DNA from: Crocodylus rhombifer
Taxonomy: Eukaryota > Chordata > Crocodylia > Crocodylidae
NCBI GenBank assembly: GCA_038503035.1
Contig: JAVSML010000998.1
Location: 124,001 to 188,000, forward strand
Reading direction: 5' to 3'
Length of the DNA stretch: 64,000 nt
Shown: positions 10,701 through 23,582 of the stretch, piece after piece
How the letters are laid out: every line of letters starts with the position of its first letter
Position numbering within the stretch: position 1 is the first letter of the stretch
The notes under the pieces: generated by a model
Told to the model about the DNA's origin: nothing
What the model saw: the letters and a program-made list of their open reading frames with translations, nothing else
The model's database searches: none
Made by a program: the position numbers and the translations under genes

Positions 10701-13000
10701 TAAACTCATAGTCTTAGGTATTGGGTAGATACTTGTAGAAAAGTCTTTGAGGGGGGGTTTCTTTTTGAAACCCTCCAAGTAGCAATAATGGTACAAAGTT
10801 TGGGCCCTTCAGGATCCTAATTTTGCCATCCAAGTTTAATGTCCTCAGCTCACTAATTTTGAGCAGGTAGTCATTGCTATGACAGTTATTTCTATCCGAG
10901 TATTAAATACAGTTGATATCAGACCCCATCTTAGTGTGAGCATAAACACAGTAAAGGGGGCTAAAAGGGCTTAGTAAAGAAGGGCATAGTAAAAATGATT
11001 GTAGGATGTACAGTTGTGAAAGATCAGCCCTCAGTGGTGAAAGAACAGGTTAGTAACTTTTTTAAAAAGCTGGACATGTATAAGTCCATGGGGCCAAATG
11101 CATTGCATCCAAGGGTGCTGAGTTGGCTGATATGATTCAAGAAGTACCTTGCATGAAGAAACTGAAAAGAGTTCCAGGAAGAGAAGGTGACCTAGATAAA
11201 TGGCAACTGATATAACGGTGAGACACTTCCTACTTTGTCTATGTAAAAGGGATCAAATGTCCCTGTTACTTTAAGAGTGAGAAAGTCTCATTAGAGGGCT
11301 GAAGTCTGTCACAGGCAGCTGAGCTAGTACCAACTACTAGAAAGTAAGCAACCAAGAGAGGTTTGGAATAGAAGATACAAAACTGCAAATGATAACTTAA
11401 GAGCAAGCTGCCCAGACTGCTAAGAACATAGATCTGGAAAGATGAGGCCATGTAATTAACCCTTAAGGTGATGAGCAATGACACCTGGGATCATAAGGAT
11501 GAAATCTCACTTGGGGTGCTCTAAGGCAGCCTTCCCTTTTCCTAAAAGAGTAATTACATCAGGGCGTGGCAGGAAAGTGAAGGGGAGATTGCCCGAAGAA
11601 GGAAGAAGCGACAAGGGCTAAGGAGGGCTCTGGGGCATCATAGGCACCAGATGCAATTTGTCAGTGGTCTTATTGTACCTGTTTTTCTGAGATGCTATTA
11701 TTCTTGGTAGGTCCTGAGCGCCCTGAACTCTCAATAGCTCTAAAAGGAGCTGAGAGAAGTCAGCATGTTGCTTCTTTGAAAAATAAACAATATTTAAAAG
11801 CTCAGAGAAAAAAATTATTCCATTCATTAGTTGCAGCGAGATATTCCATTACAAATCACTGGAGGAGAAAAACAAATGATCTCCTGTCAGGTTATCCCTT
11901 ATACAAAGAACAGTTATGTTCTTTCCAACTCAGTGCCTTTTGTTCCCCATTAAGAAAACAACAAATCAGGAAAAAAAACCCCAAATATGGATAGATGATA
12001 CAAAATAGAGCACCCTGTCTTCTGCTGTAGCAGGCACCATTTAAAATCAAAATGACAGTTACCTCTGCAGTACAAAGGGAAATTCTCACAATTTAAAAAT
12101 GCAATTTTATAGTATGTAAAAAAAACAAGGCCCCAGATGTACCAGTACCTAAACACTACTTTCAACACCAACTTTTGGATTTAACAAAAAGTGGGAAATG
12201 CAAAAGATGTAACAAGTCACTTAAAAAAAAAAAAAAAAGGATTTTTTTTTAAATTTGGGCAACCTTTTTTAATTATAAAATTTAATATTGATTACACCCA
12301 CACAGTAACACTCAATTTTATTTTATTAAACAATTGACAAATAGGTACCAATTGTTGACCTGAGTAGCAATGTTCCCTTTTTATTGTATGCCCAATTTTT
12401 ATTTCTACTGATAAGAAATAACTCCTTTAAAAAGTGGTTGTTACTGCTACCCAGTCTGTAGTAAATGACAGATCTTCTTGATTCACAGCCTTGTTAATAT
12501 TTTTTGCCTAGATCGCAACTATACTTTGCTCCTGTACTGTGCATTTAAGGTAGAATAGGAACCTCATTTCACAAGGGTTATGTATTTATTATTCATTAAC
12601 CACATAGGAGCCTCAAGTCAGTTGCAGAGGATTTTTTCATGTAAACTTAGTTAAAAATTACTGTCCTTTTGGCTCAGTGTAGATGCATTCAGTAAAGCTT
12701 GCATTTTCAATCACTTAAATACCTAATGCCAAAACCTTTTCAGAAATTGTTACTGAGCTCCAAAGAGCTCAAATGAATCAAGAATAGGAATTTTACAGAA
12801 GAGAATGGTCCATATTATCAGTAACTAGATATAGTTTCCTACCTCCATATTGCAAATGTATTCCAATGGGTAAATGTTGTTTGTCCTATTCACACAAAGC
12901 ATACCATTAAAGTCAAATGCATGCATAAGACTAGCAGGATTTGGTCCTCAAAGTACAAATAACCAGAGTCAGTACCATACCTTCTACTGCCCGATGGCTT
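10701..13000. other. Unique or unrecognised intergenic DNA
   Basis: No convincing gene. Contains an A16/T9 homopolymer stretch at about 12223-12252. Otherwise ordinary AT-rich sequence. Confidence 0.4.
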
Positions 13001-13002
13001 GT

Positions 13003-13065
13003 GCCAGCAATTCTCAACCAGGGTCCATGAGATCTCTTTAAGGGTGTTGCAAGATACCACACAAA
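13003..13065 (+). mobile_element. Possible end of a hAT (Charlie-like) fossil
   Basis: cagcaattctcaaccagggt resembles the conserved terminus of hAT-Charlie elements (CAGTGGTTCTCAACC). No matching opposite end is visible nearby, so this is a fragment. Confidence 0.4.
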
Positions 13066-13365
13066 ATTAGCACTGTTAGGTATAGAAACACATGCACATG
13101 AATCACAAGATAAGCCCAAAGATTTCCAGCAGAAACCCATAGTGCAAAATTCCCCCCCTCAATGTGCCTAGGTGTCTTCTGACAGCAAGAAAATAACTTC
13201 CCTAAATACTGTATGTTAGACACAATGGAAGAGACACAAGAGAAGTTTGCACCAAGGACACTATTCTGCAATTCCTCTATATGCACATATCTTAGTCTTG
13301 TCTTAGAAACAAAACAGAATCAGCTGTTTGCCTCGCTCACTATATTATATGCTTAGTGGATCTTG

Positions 13366-13440
13366 GTTTAGGAATCTGATTCTGCTCTTACTCACAGTGG
13401 TATAAATCAAGAATAACTCATTTGAAAACAGTTATTTTAC
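13366..13440. mobile_element. Fossil half of a palindromic MITE
   Basis: The wording (ctgattctgctcttactcac..., ...gtataaatcaagaataactc) matches my memory of a palindromic repeat common in reptiles (gattctgctctcagttacac type). It is degraded and cut off. Confidence 0.4.
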
Positions 13441-13769
13441 TAAGGGAAAATTGAAGTTGTCTGGCTTATTTAAATGACATATCATACATATATTTCACAA
13501 TATTTTCAATTAAGTGAGCCAGGTACTATTCCATCTAAATGGTACTTAACCATTTAGGTGGAATAAGTGTGATCCTGTTCTATCCTGCATCCTGAAAAGC
13601 TACTTATGGAAAAGATGAATGGGTCCATTCCCTCAATACCATTTTTTTTTTTACTAGATCTTAAAATGATGGCACATTTCAAAACTAGATACTTTAACAG
13701 ATTTGCAGGAACTTGGGTGTGGTGGTATAGGAGTACCCTTAAATATGCGTATGCCACTTTGCCCAATGT

Positions 13770-14568
13770 GGCTAGGTACAGACATTTGGGGAGATTAGAT
13801 CATGTTAAAAATGAACACTTGATATAATTTAGTTCACCCAGGTGTGGAACTTTCACTTGGATTGCTAGTTAGGTCAATCTAAGTTCAAACTGTACAGAAG
13901 TTCAGGATGGTTAGATCAATCTAAAAAGGGCTGACTCAATCTAATTCAATTCTACCTCAGCGGCAGTCTAACTTAGATCGGGTCCAGTGAGACCAATCTA
14001 ACTGACCTTCTGTACAGTTGCCAGAACGACCCCTGGGGATGCAGTTTTCCTAAGTGAGCCCCTCCACCCCCCATCCTAGCACCAGGATATTTTTAGCCCC
14101 CAACCTCTTGCCCCACCCCAAAATGGAAACTTCCCTTTTGTGGACCAGCCAGCCCCCCCACCTCAAGCCCACCAACCCCCTCAAACCTGCAAGCCACTCC
14201 CAGTGCTAGTTTTACCAGTGTTTGCTGGTGCCAGGAGCTGAAGAAGTAAGTCAGGGTGGTTAGAGGGACATGCAGGATGAGGGGTTCACCAGGTAGGAGG
14301 TTGTTTGTCTGGGGGTGGGGAAGGTCAGAGGGGTAAAAATAGCCCCTAGTCATGGGAGAGAAAAAGTCTCCCCATCCCATCAACACCCCCCATGGAGCTA
14401 CTAGCAACTCTAGACTGCCACCCCTCCCCCTCCGATTTACTGACAAACCCTCTCAAACCTCACCTACCTCCCCCCAAACAGACCCCACTAATCCCCCATC
14501 CTGATTTACCTTAGATAAGCTGGCCATTTTAAACTCAATCTAACCTCCCCAAATGGCTGTATATACCC
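13770..14568. mobile_element. Non-autonomous DNA transposon with ~44-bp terminal inverted repeats
   Basis: The left end (taggtacagacatttgggga...) and the complement of the right end match at roughly 36 of 44 positions. A subterminal motif, TCAATCTAA or a one-base variant, occurs near 13874, 13914, 13933, 13991 and 14536. Such repeats often serve as transposase binding sites. A second inverted pair, actgtacagaag / cttctgtacagt, sits near 13888 and 14008. The core is a C-rich stretch without coding capacity. No clear target duplication. Confidence 0.75.
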
Positions 14569-17500
14569 TGTTTTAAATTGGATTGCATAATTTCATACTT
14601 AGTTTTGTTTCCTTAAAGTATTTTCATATCTGAGTGTGTGTTTAAAACTTATTACATGGAGTACAAATTAAAATTGTGCAAACTTCTAGTCCTCTAAGAT
14701 ATGAGAAACAGTTTTCACCAGGAGCTAGACAATAGGAAATGTAAAATATGGAGACTATAAAGACATTTTCAGTCAACTCAGCAGGTTTGTAATTTTCTGC
14801 TTGTGAGTCTGCATTTTTCTTTCCACTACAAACTTACAGAAGTCTTGTTAGGATAACTAAGTTTTACAACGGGCAGTTAGGGGACCAAATATTGTCTGAT
14901 GCAAGCATGAATTTTCTATGGTTGTCTTCAAGGAAGCACTAGACTTGGCCTGTAAAATCATCATCGGTAGGCAATCAATCAATCAATCCATCACTTAGCA
15001 GTTGTCTAGTTAATAATCATGATCATGTTTTTAATTAATAATTAGAGTTCATGTGAGCTCCCCCCATTCCAAGGCACAAGATAACCAGTCCTTTCTATGC
15101 TAATTTGTAGATATTAAATTTGAATACCACTTCCTTTTAAAAAAGGCAGGCATTTTAAAATATGCCAGAATAGCAAAATATATGTGGTAAATGTGGCAGT
15201 GGTGTTCATTCATCACATGTCAGACTTTACTGCTATATTTAATATAGGTTTAAGATCTAATTCTACATCCATGGCATGCTTTATACTTTGCAGCCAGGTG
15301 TGGGGAATAGAAGCAATGCTGTTTTGCACTTCGTATGTGGTTTTGATTTGTGAGATGAGCAGCTAGACTTAAAGGTTGTCCCAGCTTGTCCAACTGAGTT
15401 CACTGTTCAAATATCCTGTAGGTCCCATTCTCTCCAGCATTTCTCTGACGGGGCTCAAAGAAGGATGAAGACCAAGTAAGGAGATCATCTTTCCTCAGCA
15501 TGAGGAGATTTGGATGGAGATCTGTACATATCTTATTTTACAACATGGCAATCTCATCATTCAGAAACTGTATCTATGACAGCTGATGATCTTCAGTAGT
15601 TTGGAAAAGGAGGGAAAATTCACTGTTCCAGCCAAGGAGGAAGAGGAAACATGGGAAGAACAAGACAAAGAAAAACCGCTGGAGAGGAACAAAGGTTGTT
15701 CTCTCTGTGTTAGCCTTTGCTTGTTCTGATCTATTTTTAGGGATTTGTCAGGCTACTGTCTTGAACCTGGGGCCACAGTCAACCACCCTATGGCTAAATC
15801 CCACCCTTCCCTGACCCCCATGCTGATCCCTCTAGCTACTCCCTGTCATCAGAGTTTCTACCTGGGGTCAGCTGACCCTCCATTTCCAACATATAAACCC
15901 TGGACCAGAAAGAAAAAAACATTTTGGTAACAGGGATCTTTACCTAACTAACTGTTCTGCGCTAGGCTTCATCTTTGGCTTCCTGAGTTGGTTCATTGGT
16001 AACATCTCTCTCCATCTACTCTAATGCTCTTGACTCAGCATACTTTTAGACTCCAATCTGTGATTGTCCTCATAGGCCCCTAACCTGGTTGGTCCCCTGG
16101 ATTCTAATCACCCATCCTGACTTGAGTTAGTTCCTCAGTCCCTGAATGGCCCTTGATCTGGACATCCATGTCTGGCATAGCAGCAATCTTTTTTCAAATA
16201 TTCATGCTTCATCTAAAATTATCCCAAACTCACATTTGCAATAGTTTTCTGAAGGAACCATTTGCTTAATTGCAGCATAAGGAGATTTTGATCACTGTTT
16301 GATGTGCTTCGTTTGAAGATGAAATCAGTAATTACAGGAATTATAGATGATGGACAATGGTGAAGACCCTGTGGTTCTAATAAGCTAATTCATAACATAT
16401 TTTTTGCAAATATCAAAGATTCTTAGAAGGTGATATTTTTTTGGCATAACATTATTTTTCCAACAGAAAAAGATTCTGAAAATTATTCTCAGCTGTTCTG
16501 AGAATGTGTGCTTCCCCCTTGTTACTCACAGTGGACCCACCCCTATGCCTACTAAATTCATTAACAAAGCTTCTATTGATTTCAATGGGATCAAGAGCTG
16601 CAATCTATGATATATTTCTGAAAACTCATCCTTCACTTTATCCTGACCCAATGAGGTTTTACAGTTTCAGTATGACACAATTTTTCTCTGACTATAGTTT
16701 AACTATAATGACCTTTTCTTAAGTCTGACATTTTTGTGGCAGAAATACTAGGTAGTTAATTCACTCTTGTAACTCAGTAGAAATAGTAATTACAAAAATT
16801 GTTATAAATCAAACTAGGTTTACTGCATTGTAGATTTCAACTCAAATTCAGAGCTTGGTTTCTTACTTCAAAGGCCTAAAGAAGCTCTATACAGATTGTG
16901 AAACCAATTTCTCTCATGAAAAGGCTAGTGGTTGATCTTGGATAACTTGTTGGTGAGCTCTGGCAAGCTAAAAGCAGATCATTCCATATAGTCATGTTTC
17001 CGTATAATAATGATATAGGACTTGGGTTTTACATCATTATTTGATAGCAGCCTTTGAAAGAAATTTACAGAAGAGATAGATATCATTAACCCCTCTTCCA
17101 GATGGGTGAGCTAATGGATTGTGATATGAGTCCCTCTAAGTTTACTTGATAGGCTTTCTGAAAAGGGGGAGAAAAATCTAAGGTTCCACTGAATGAATCT
17201 CCGCTGAACTGTTGCACTCATAGCACAGATATAGTACTAGCTTGGGCATACCAGGGCATCTTCATGACCTGGCCAGCCACAATGCATGGGACAGCACCAA
17301 CTCTCAGGCTGTTAACAGTGGCAGTGTGACAGTGCAGCTATTTTTGCACAACCCCCAAGGCTGCAACCAGGGCTCTTGCTGCTTCTAGACAAGGTACATT
17401 TTTACCATATAATAACTATCTTGCTGTAATTCAAGAAAGAACAAAGCATGTATTTTTTTTTCTTCTCCTGCATGTAGGTCACTGAAACCAATACTATCCC

Positions 17501-17985
17501 ACATATGTGAGTTTTACCTTGACTAGGTTTACTGAGGAAAAATAAATAGTGCCTGTCTATGTTAGGATTTTGTCCCCTGAGAGAGAATTTAAAGTAACTG
17601 TCTCACTGTAAAATACAAGCAGCTGTAGTGAAGACATAATGTAAAAGACTCCTCTTTTTTTGTTGTATTTGCAATCTGGATAAAAGGAATGCACTGTGCA
17701 TTTTTTATGTCCATTAAGCAAGTTTGTACTATAAGTAAAAGACTGAGGGTATAAGCCAACTAAAAAGTTACAGTGAATTAAAAGGAGGTGGGAACTAACT
17801 GTGTCAGCTCCATGGTAACTATTCCTGTTCCTGCTCTTATTTCACAGTGAGTGAAAACTAAATTGCTATAACTTCTGTTTTTACTCATACTGAGAAATTC
17901 CTGACCGAGTAATTCAAAATGATGAAATTACTTTTCAGCGTTAATACAATGACATGTGGCCCTAAGAAAAAAACAGTGGGTCTTA
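14569..17985. other. Intergenic DNA, no gene recognised
   Basis: Mostly AT-rich. There is a short (aatc)n run at about 14971-14988. About 15720-15930 is GC-richer, with a TATA-like word (acatataaacc at about 15889), and could be a piece of an LTR. About 17070-17110 faintly resembles a CORE-SINE/L2 tail. Confidence 0.4.
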
Positions 17986-18090
17986 TTTGTGCAACTCTGC
18001 ACAAATGCAGAATCCTATTGAATTCCATGGGACTGATTCTTTGTGTGAATGCTCAAAGGTTTGAGGAAAGATTGCTGAAACTAGACCAAT
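17986..18090. repeat. Possible ancient interspersed repeat fragment
   Basis: tgggactgattctttgtgtgaatgc resembles wording seen in old reptilian interspersed repeats. Too degraded to name. Confidence 0.25.
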
Positions 18091-18099
18091 GTTTTAAAA

Positions 18100-19150
18100 T
18101 AAATAGTTGGCCTATGGCCATGCTGTCTGGCAGTTACTTGAAATAAAATTGGCATGTCAACATTTTTAAAAAATGATTTAAAGAATTCTTTAAGTGTTTC
18201 AGTGGCTAAAATAAGTGCATTACGTATTTGATGCATAGGGCAATGCAGTCTATGGAAAATATAAATAAAAACTACTGAGCACTCGCAGCTATTTGATATG
18301 GAAAACCCAGAATGTTCATACATAACGTGTTAAGTTTAAAATGCATTGCCAGGCAAAAAATAGATTAATATTTAATATTCAGGGTCACTGATGTCACTTA
18401 AAAACAAGAAGATACATGAGTTTTATTTGACAAATTGTTTTTTAAATGGGTTGTATGCATGTTTTTGCATTCTGACCATGCCGTAATTCATTTTGGGGTG
18501 GGGGGGGTTGGTTTGTTTGTGGGTTTTCTTTTGGTCTCAGAGCAAAGATGCCATGGGTTCAAGAGAAAAGATGTCAGCAGCAGATTTTTTTTCCTTAAAA
18601 TTTCCATCATTGCCTCTTTCAGTTCAACTCCACTGGGCATTGGGGTGGGTGGATGAGTGAAAGCAGAATGCCAGTGATTCTTCTGGGGACCTGTAAGCAA
18701 ATCCATCTCTTTCATCTCAGAACAAATTGTATATGGGCAGAGGGCTTTTACTAGCATTCATCTAGACAAGAAGCTCCCATCATTGTAATCCCCAGGAGAC
18801 CCAGTAGGATAGTAGCAGAGAGCACAATAATAACACACATTTTTCTCTAATGACAAAACCCAGGAGAGCCACTCGCACAGGAACACTTGAAGAAAGTATG
18901 CTTCCAAATAGGCCACACAACCCTCTACTGACCTATTTGGAAGGAACAAAACTTACTGCTGCAACCATCCCCTTCTCACCAGAGCAAGTTGCTTGTGACT
19001 GGGCTGAGGTTGATGGTTAGAGCCTTTGGCAGGTTTGGCTGACTCAGTGATTCGTCTTGGCTGGGTTCCCTGTAAAAGCACCTGACAACTTGGGCAGTAA
19101 GGGGATTTCTCCACTAAAGCACTGGCACTCTCCAGGAGTGTTGCTCTTAA
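18100..19150. other. Intergenic DNA, no gene recognised
   Basis: AT-rich, with a G-rich run at 18494-18510. No named repeat. Confidence 0.4.
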
Positions 19151-19151
19151 G

Positions 19152-19256
19152 CAGGGGGTCTCAAAAATTCATCCCTCATGGGCCATTTCAAAGGGGCAGC
19201 CTTGGGTAGCTGGCTTCCTCGAAGAGGCTCGCAGGCCACATTTTGAGAATGTCTGG
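19152..19256. mobile_element. Short hAT-type MITE
   Basis: It begins cagggggtctcaaaaa and ends ttttgagaatgtctgg, imperfect inverted repeats. The inside wording (...gggccatttcaaag... ...gcaggccacattttgag) is typical of short hAT derivatives in amniotes. No exact 8-bp flank repeat remains. Confidence 0.55.
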
Positions 19257-20600
19257 TTTAACTTTTCAAAAAAGTACTACCAGATTGCAGCAGCATAAAA
19301 GGAGTCCTAGCTCATGATGGAAGCCAGAGTTCTATTTCAGGCCATAATGCTCAGATATTGGCATTTGTACCTGCAACAGCAGCTTATGCAGGATCCACTG
19401 CTCTCTTCCTGAAGCTATTCAAACTCCTGAGAGCTGCTTTCAGTTTCAGTTTATTTCTTTTTCCAGGATATGTGATTCTCCGGCTGAGAGAAAAGTTATT
19501 AAATTTATTTCAGTTTCTGAGAGACTGGACGGATTTAATACCTCACTGCCAGAAAAAGCCAGAGCTCACCCAACCCTGATCAATATTGTTTTTCTTTGTT
19601 TCTTTTTTTTTCTTTTTCAACGGACAGTCCATTTCAGACAACCAGAACCTGCCCTTATTCACAGAGCTTTTTCACAGAAAACTCACCTCTGGGCCCCAAC
19701 TCTAATACATGCTCCAGCTTGGCTACTAGGATAGTTTTTACTCTCCTTGACCTCAGTGGCCTGCCCAATATGGCCACCAGGCACCAACGTTGAGCAGACC
19801 CTACTGGGTATGCTCAAGAGGGTCTTGGTGACCTTTCCAAGATGGACTCATTTTGAAAAGTTCCCTCCTACAGTATTAAGGGGCTACACTTGCACATTTC
19901 TCCTGTTGGTGTCACAAATGTGTGAAGTTTGGGGAGCTCATAATTACTGCCTGTATATTTGGGAATGCTGTGGTAAGGGAAGAACCTGCTGTTCACAGTC
20001 ATAGGAGTTCAAATAGTCCCCTTTTTTCTGATGCTCTTATATGGGATTGTAGTATGGGAAGGGGTGGGACTACACCTTTTATTTAGGAAATCAAAGGGAT
20101 GCTATAATGATGCAGTTTTTTACAATAAGCTGAAGGACTTAAGTAGGCTTGGATATTGGAAGAAAGCACTACAATGTTCTACAGTAGGTATGTGCGTCTT
20201 TGTGTCATTTGTTGCAGCTACAGTTAGGTATCCTTTCCTTTGTTAATGCAATCTCTTGATAGCCTCTCAGACTGTTCCCTCTCCTCCTTCCTCTCTCTTC
20301 ATATAATGAAAGAAACTTGCCCCTTTTGCTGTAGTCTCCTTCTCCTTCTGCTAGGTTGCAGCCATGAGGTAATTAAATGTGTTTTTCTCTTGTCCTGTTT
20401 CTATTCCCTTGGATGTTTGCCAAGTAGCCAAGCAATGATAACTCTCCTGTCCATGAGGAAATATCAAATGTTAGAAAATAATGCAAGCAATTACTGTCCC
20501 AATTCTATTCTTCATGCCAGCAATGATAAAATATGGCTTGTTTCCCTCAGTTTTGAACTCAGAGATGCTGAGATGTTTTCCAACTTACTTTCCACTTGTA
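19257..20600. other. Intergenic DNA, no gene recognised
   Basis: Mixed composition with short open frames on the plus strand, none showing a recognisable domain. Confidence 0.35.
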
Positions 20601-21930
20601 CATGACCCTTGCACCAATAATAGCTTGATGATCGGTGTGGAAGGCAATGCCCGACTTGGTTCTGTCACTGGGACCAGGATCCTCTGCCTCTTAAGTGCCA
20701 GCTGCTGGGGCCAGACAGTTTGAGTTTCACTCTCACTCATAGGGCGCACGCTCCAACTCACCTGCCACATCTTGATTTTTTTTTTTTTTAAGAAAAGAGG
20801 GAGGATCCTTGGTTGTTTGTGGTTATTCTCATGAGTGCCACGAGTTACTGGTCCTCGGGTCTCCTCCTCCCTTCACACCCCATCCATATGCCAACCAGGT
20901 CTTACAGCATAGTCAAGCCAGAGTCCATCAGTGGGAAAGTAGTGCAGACAGCCACCATTTTACCTTGCTGCAGTTAGTCACAACTGACAAAAGCAGCAGG
21001 CTAAAAGCCTACCTGAATCCAGTACAAATCAATCAATAAATAAATGTCTCTGGGCCCCAGCTGGTAAGCAGGTTGTGCTGCAGATGAATGGCCGGCACCC
21101 AGGGTCCTCTCCCTTTGCCTTATCAGCTTCTAGCAAGCACTTTTGCTACTCACAGGGTTTTCCCACCATCATTGCTAGTTACCAGGATGGTGCCCAGCCT
21201 ATTCCAAGTCCAAGGCTTAATGCTTCAGCCCCTTCCCACACAGTTCTGGGTACTCCCATCCAGTGGGCCAGCCCAGTCTGGTCTTAGCTCAAGCAAAACA
21301 CTAAACTCAAAAGTAATTCACTCTCTTCCTCTTTTTTGCCTGGCACCAGGGTGCTGGTGCCCTCAGACACCCCAGAGAGGGAAAAGATTCAAGGTTGCTG
21401 CTCTCGTATTCCTCCAAATGAAACAACACTCTTTGGGGCCTCTCCATATCAAGCTGCTCTCTCTCTCTCTCTCTCTCTCTTACAGAGCTAGAACCCTTGA
21501 GACTCCTCTGAGCCTCCAGTCTGGTAAGCAGGCTTGTGCCCTACTCACTTCGACCCTGTTGGGGCTCTCCTGCATGCTGGCATTCACCCCAGTGAATGGC
21601 CAATCCACAGCTGGCAGGAACTGATGAATTGGGGTGGAAATGGTACCCATAATTCTGCCATCCAGGTGGCCTCCAGCCCTGCAGGTAAGTACCAGCCCTC
21701 AGGTGTCCCAGTTGTGCCTACATCAAGGCCCCAATCACTGGTAGGTCTGCCTCTTGGGGCCTCACCACTCTGGCCGTTTTTGCTGGGGAACTCCACACTG
21801 TGGCAATGGGCTGTGAGAGGGAGGGGGTTGGATAGGACAATAAGATTCAGGCTAATAGTTGTGTGTTCCCTTTTTCAGGTTGTCCCTATGTTGGAGAATT
21901 TTACTGCTAGCTAAACCCCAAAGTTAGCAA
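20600..21930. repeat. GC-richer patch, unclassified, with splice-site look-alikes
   Basis: The composition differs from the flanks. ctggtaagcagg occurs at about 21061 and again at 21521. A (CT)n tract ends in tacag at 21485, and gcag/gtaagt lies at 21681-21690. The longest frame (21088-21624) contains the CT tract as Ser-Leu repeats and is not protein-like. It could be a degraded LTR element or an untranslated exon; nothing decides between them. Confidence 0.3.
21459..21480. repeat. (CT)n microsatellite
   Basis: About 11 uninterrupted CT units directly followed by tacag. Confidence 0.9.
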
Positions 21931-22380
21931 AACTTGTTCCAAGAAAGGCAAGGGGAAGCCTGGAAGACATGCATTGCTGCTATTTTTTTTATGATTTTAC
22001 TGCCCTATACTCAAAAAAGCTACAGTATATTTCAAAGTATGTATCAAAATAAAATACTACTTTTGCCATAATGCCTGGAATCAGCACAAAGGATACCACA
22101 AATAGATTTTTTAAATTCTGGGTTCCCATGAGCCCTTTAAACTAATATACCACTCATTCAGCCCTAAAGATGTTTTACATTAATAAGTAAAATTTTTGTA
22201 TCCAGTTCACAATTTTTATCACATGACAAATTGCTTGAAGGCATGGCATGTCACAATGTATTGAGTGATAACTGCAGGATAAATGTAGGGGTCTGTAGGG
22301 CCCTCCTCTAATTAACAATATTGCATGTCAAAAATCCTGTCTGTCTGTGATAATCTGCTGTTCAGGTTTATTTTACACTC
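21931..22380. other. Unique AT-rich intergenic DNA
   Basis: Nothing recognised. Confidence 0.45.
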
Positions 22381-22389
22381 TGTGGTTGC

Positions 22390-22880
22390 TGAGGTGCTTT
22401 GAGTATGATGATAAACAGCCCCTCCACACATACAGGTAAAGGCACAATGGGGTCTAATGTAGGCAGGAGGTACAATTGTGGGATCATGCATTAGATCCCA
22501 TCATGCATTATTGTTGGGGGACCACAATCCCAGGCTTCCCCTGCACCACGAAGAATCAAGTTCCTACAGCTGGGAGCTTCTTTATCTGAGAAGGCCCATA
22601 ACCATTGGGGTGCCCATGCAACCCCAGGGCTGGGAGATCACAGCAGCACCCCACAGCTGCCAGGATCCAGAATCTCATACATGCAGATATTGGGTCCTAA
22701 CAGCACTGGGATCCCGCATACACAGCTGCAGGACTCTGGGTCCTGGCAGCCCTGGGGCACAAGGCTGAGAGTTCCTTCAGCTGCAGGAGCCCCAGCTGTG
22801 TATGGTGTATCCCTGCAGGTGGGAGCCCTGTCAGTCGATGGGGGCTGTGACTCCCAGCTCCAGAAGCAGGCCATGATATA
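22390..22880. repeat. GC-rich unclassified repeat next to CR1
   Basis: Contains ggatcatgcattagatccca, a palindrome-like stretch near 22482. Its wording is partly echoed at 34920-35060 (cccctgcac..., ggatcatggatcagatccca), so it is likely a dispersed repeat of unknown class. Confidence 0.4.
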
Positions 22881-22899
22881 TAGTTTCATAGTTTCTAGG

Positions 22900-23336
22900 G
22901 TTAGAAGGGACCTCGAGTCCGACCCCCTGCCATGGCAGCAAAGAGTACTGGGGTCAAACGACCCCAGCAAGGAGTCTAGCCTCCTCTTAAAAACCCCCAG
23001 GGTAGGAGCCAGCACCACTTCTCTTGGAAGTTGATTCCAGATCCTAGCCGCCCTGACAGTGAAGTAGCGCCTCCTGATGTCTAATCTTAATCTACCCTCT
23101 GCCAGCTTCTGACCGTTATTTCTTGTCATTCCTGGTAGTGCTCGAGGGAACAGGGACTCCCCCAATGCCTGCTGGTCCCCTCTGACTAGTTTGTAACAGG
23201 ACACTAGATCCCCCCGCAGCCTTCTCTTGTGGAGGCTGAACAGGTTCAGGTCCCTTAGCCTCTCCTTGTAGGGCCTGCCCTGCTGTCCCCTGATCATGAG
23301 ACTGGCCCTCCTCTGGACCTTCTCCATGTTGTCCAC
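22900..23336 (-). pseudogene. CR1 ORF2 C-terminal domain remnant
   Basis: The minus frame reads MEKVQRRASLMIRG...LFSLHKRRLRGDLVSCYKLV...RYFTVRAARIWNQLPREVV..., the conserved C-terminal region of CR1 ORF2. It runs into the 3' UTR and on into flanking DNA without a stop at the usual place, so the natural end has been lost. Confidence 0.8.
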
Positions 23337-23582
23337 ATCCCTCTTGAAATGCGGCGCCCAGAACTGGACTCAGTACTCCAGCTGAAGCCTTACGAGTGCC
23401 GCATAGAGGGGGAGGATCACCTCCTTGGACCTGCCTGAGATGCATCTGTGGATGCATGACAAGGTGCGGTTGGCCTTTCTGACTGCACCCCCACACTGCT
23501 GGCCCATGTTCATCTTGGCATCAATGGTGACTCCAAGATCCTTTTCTGCCTCTGCACTGACGAGAAGGGAGTTCCCCAGTGT

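Noticed and set aside
21088..21624. A 178-codon plus-strand frame
   Set aside because: It includes the CT microsatellite translated as Ser-Leu repeats and is not protein-like.
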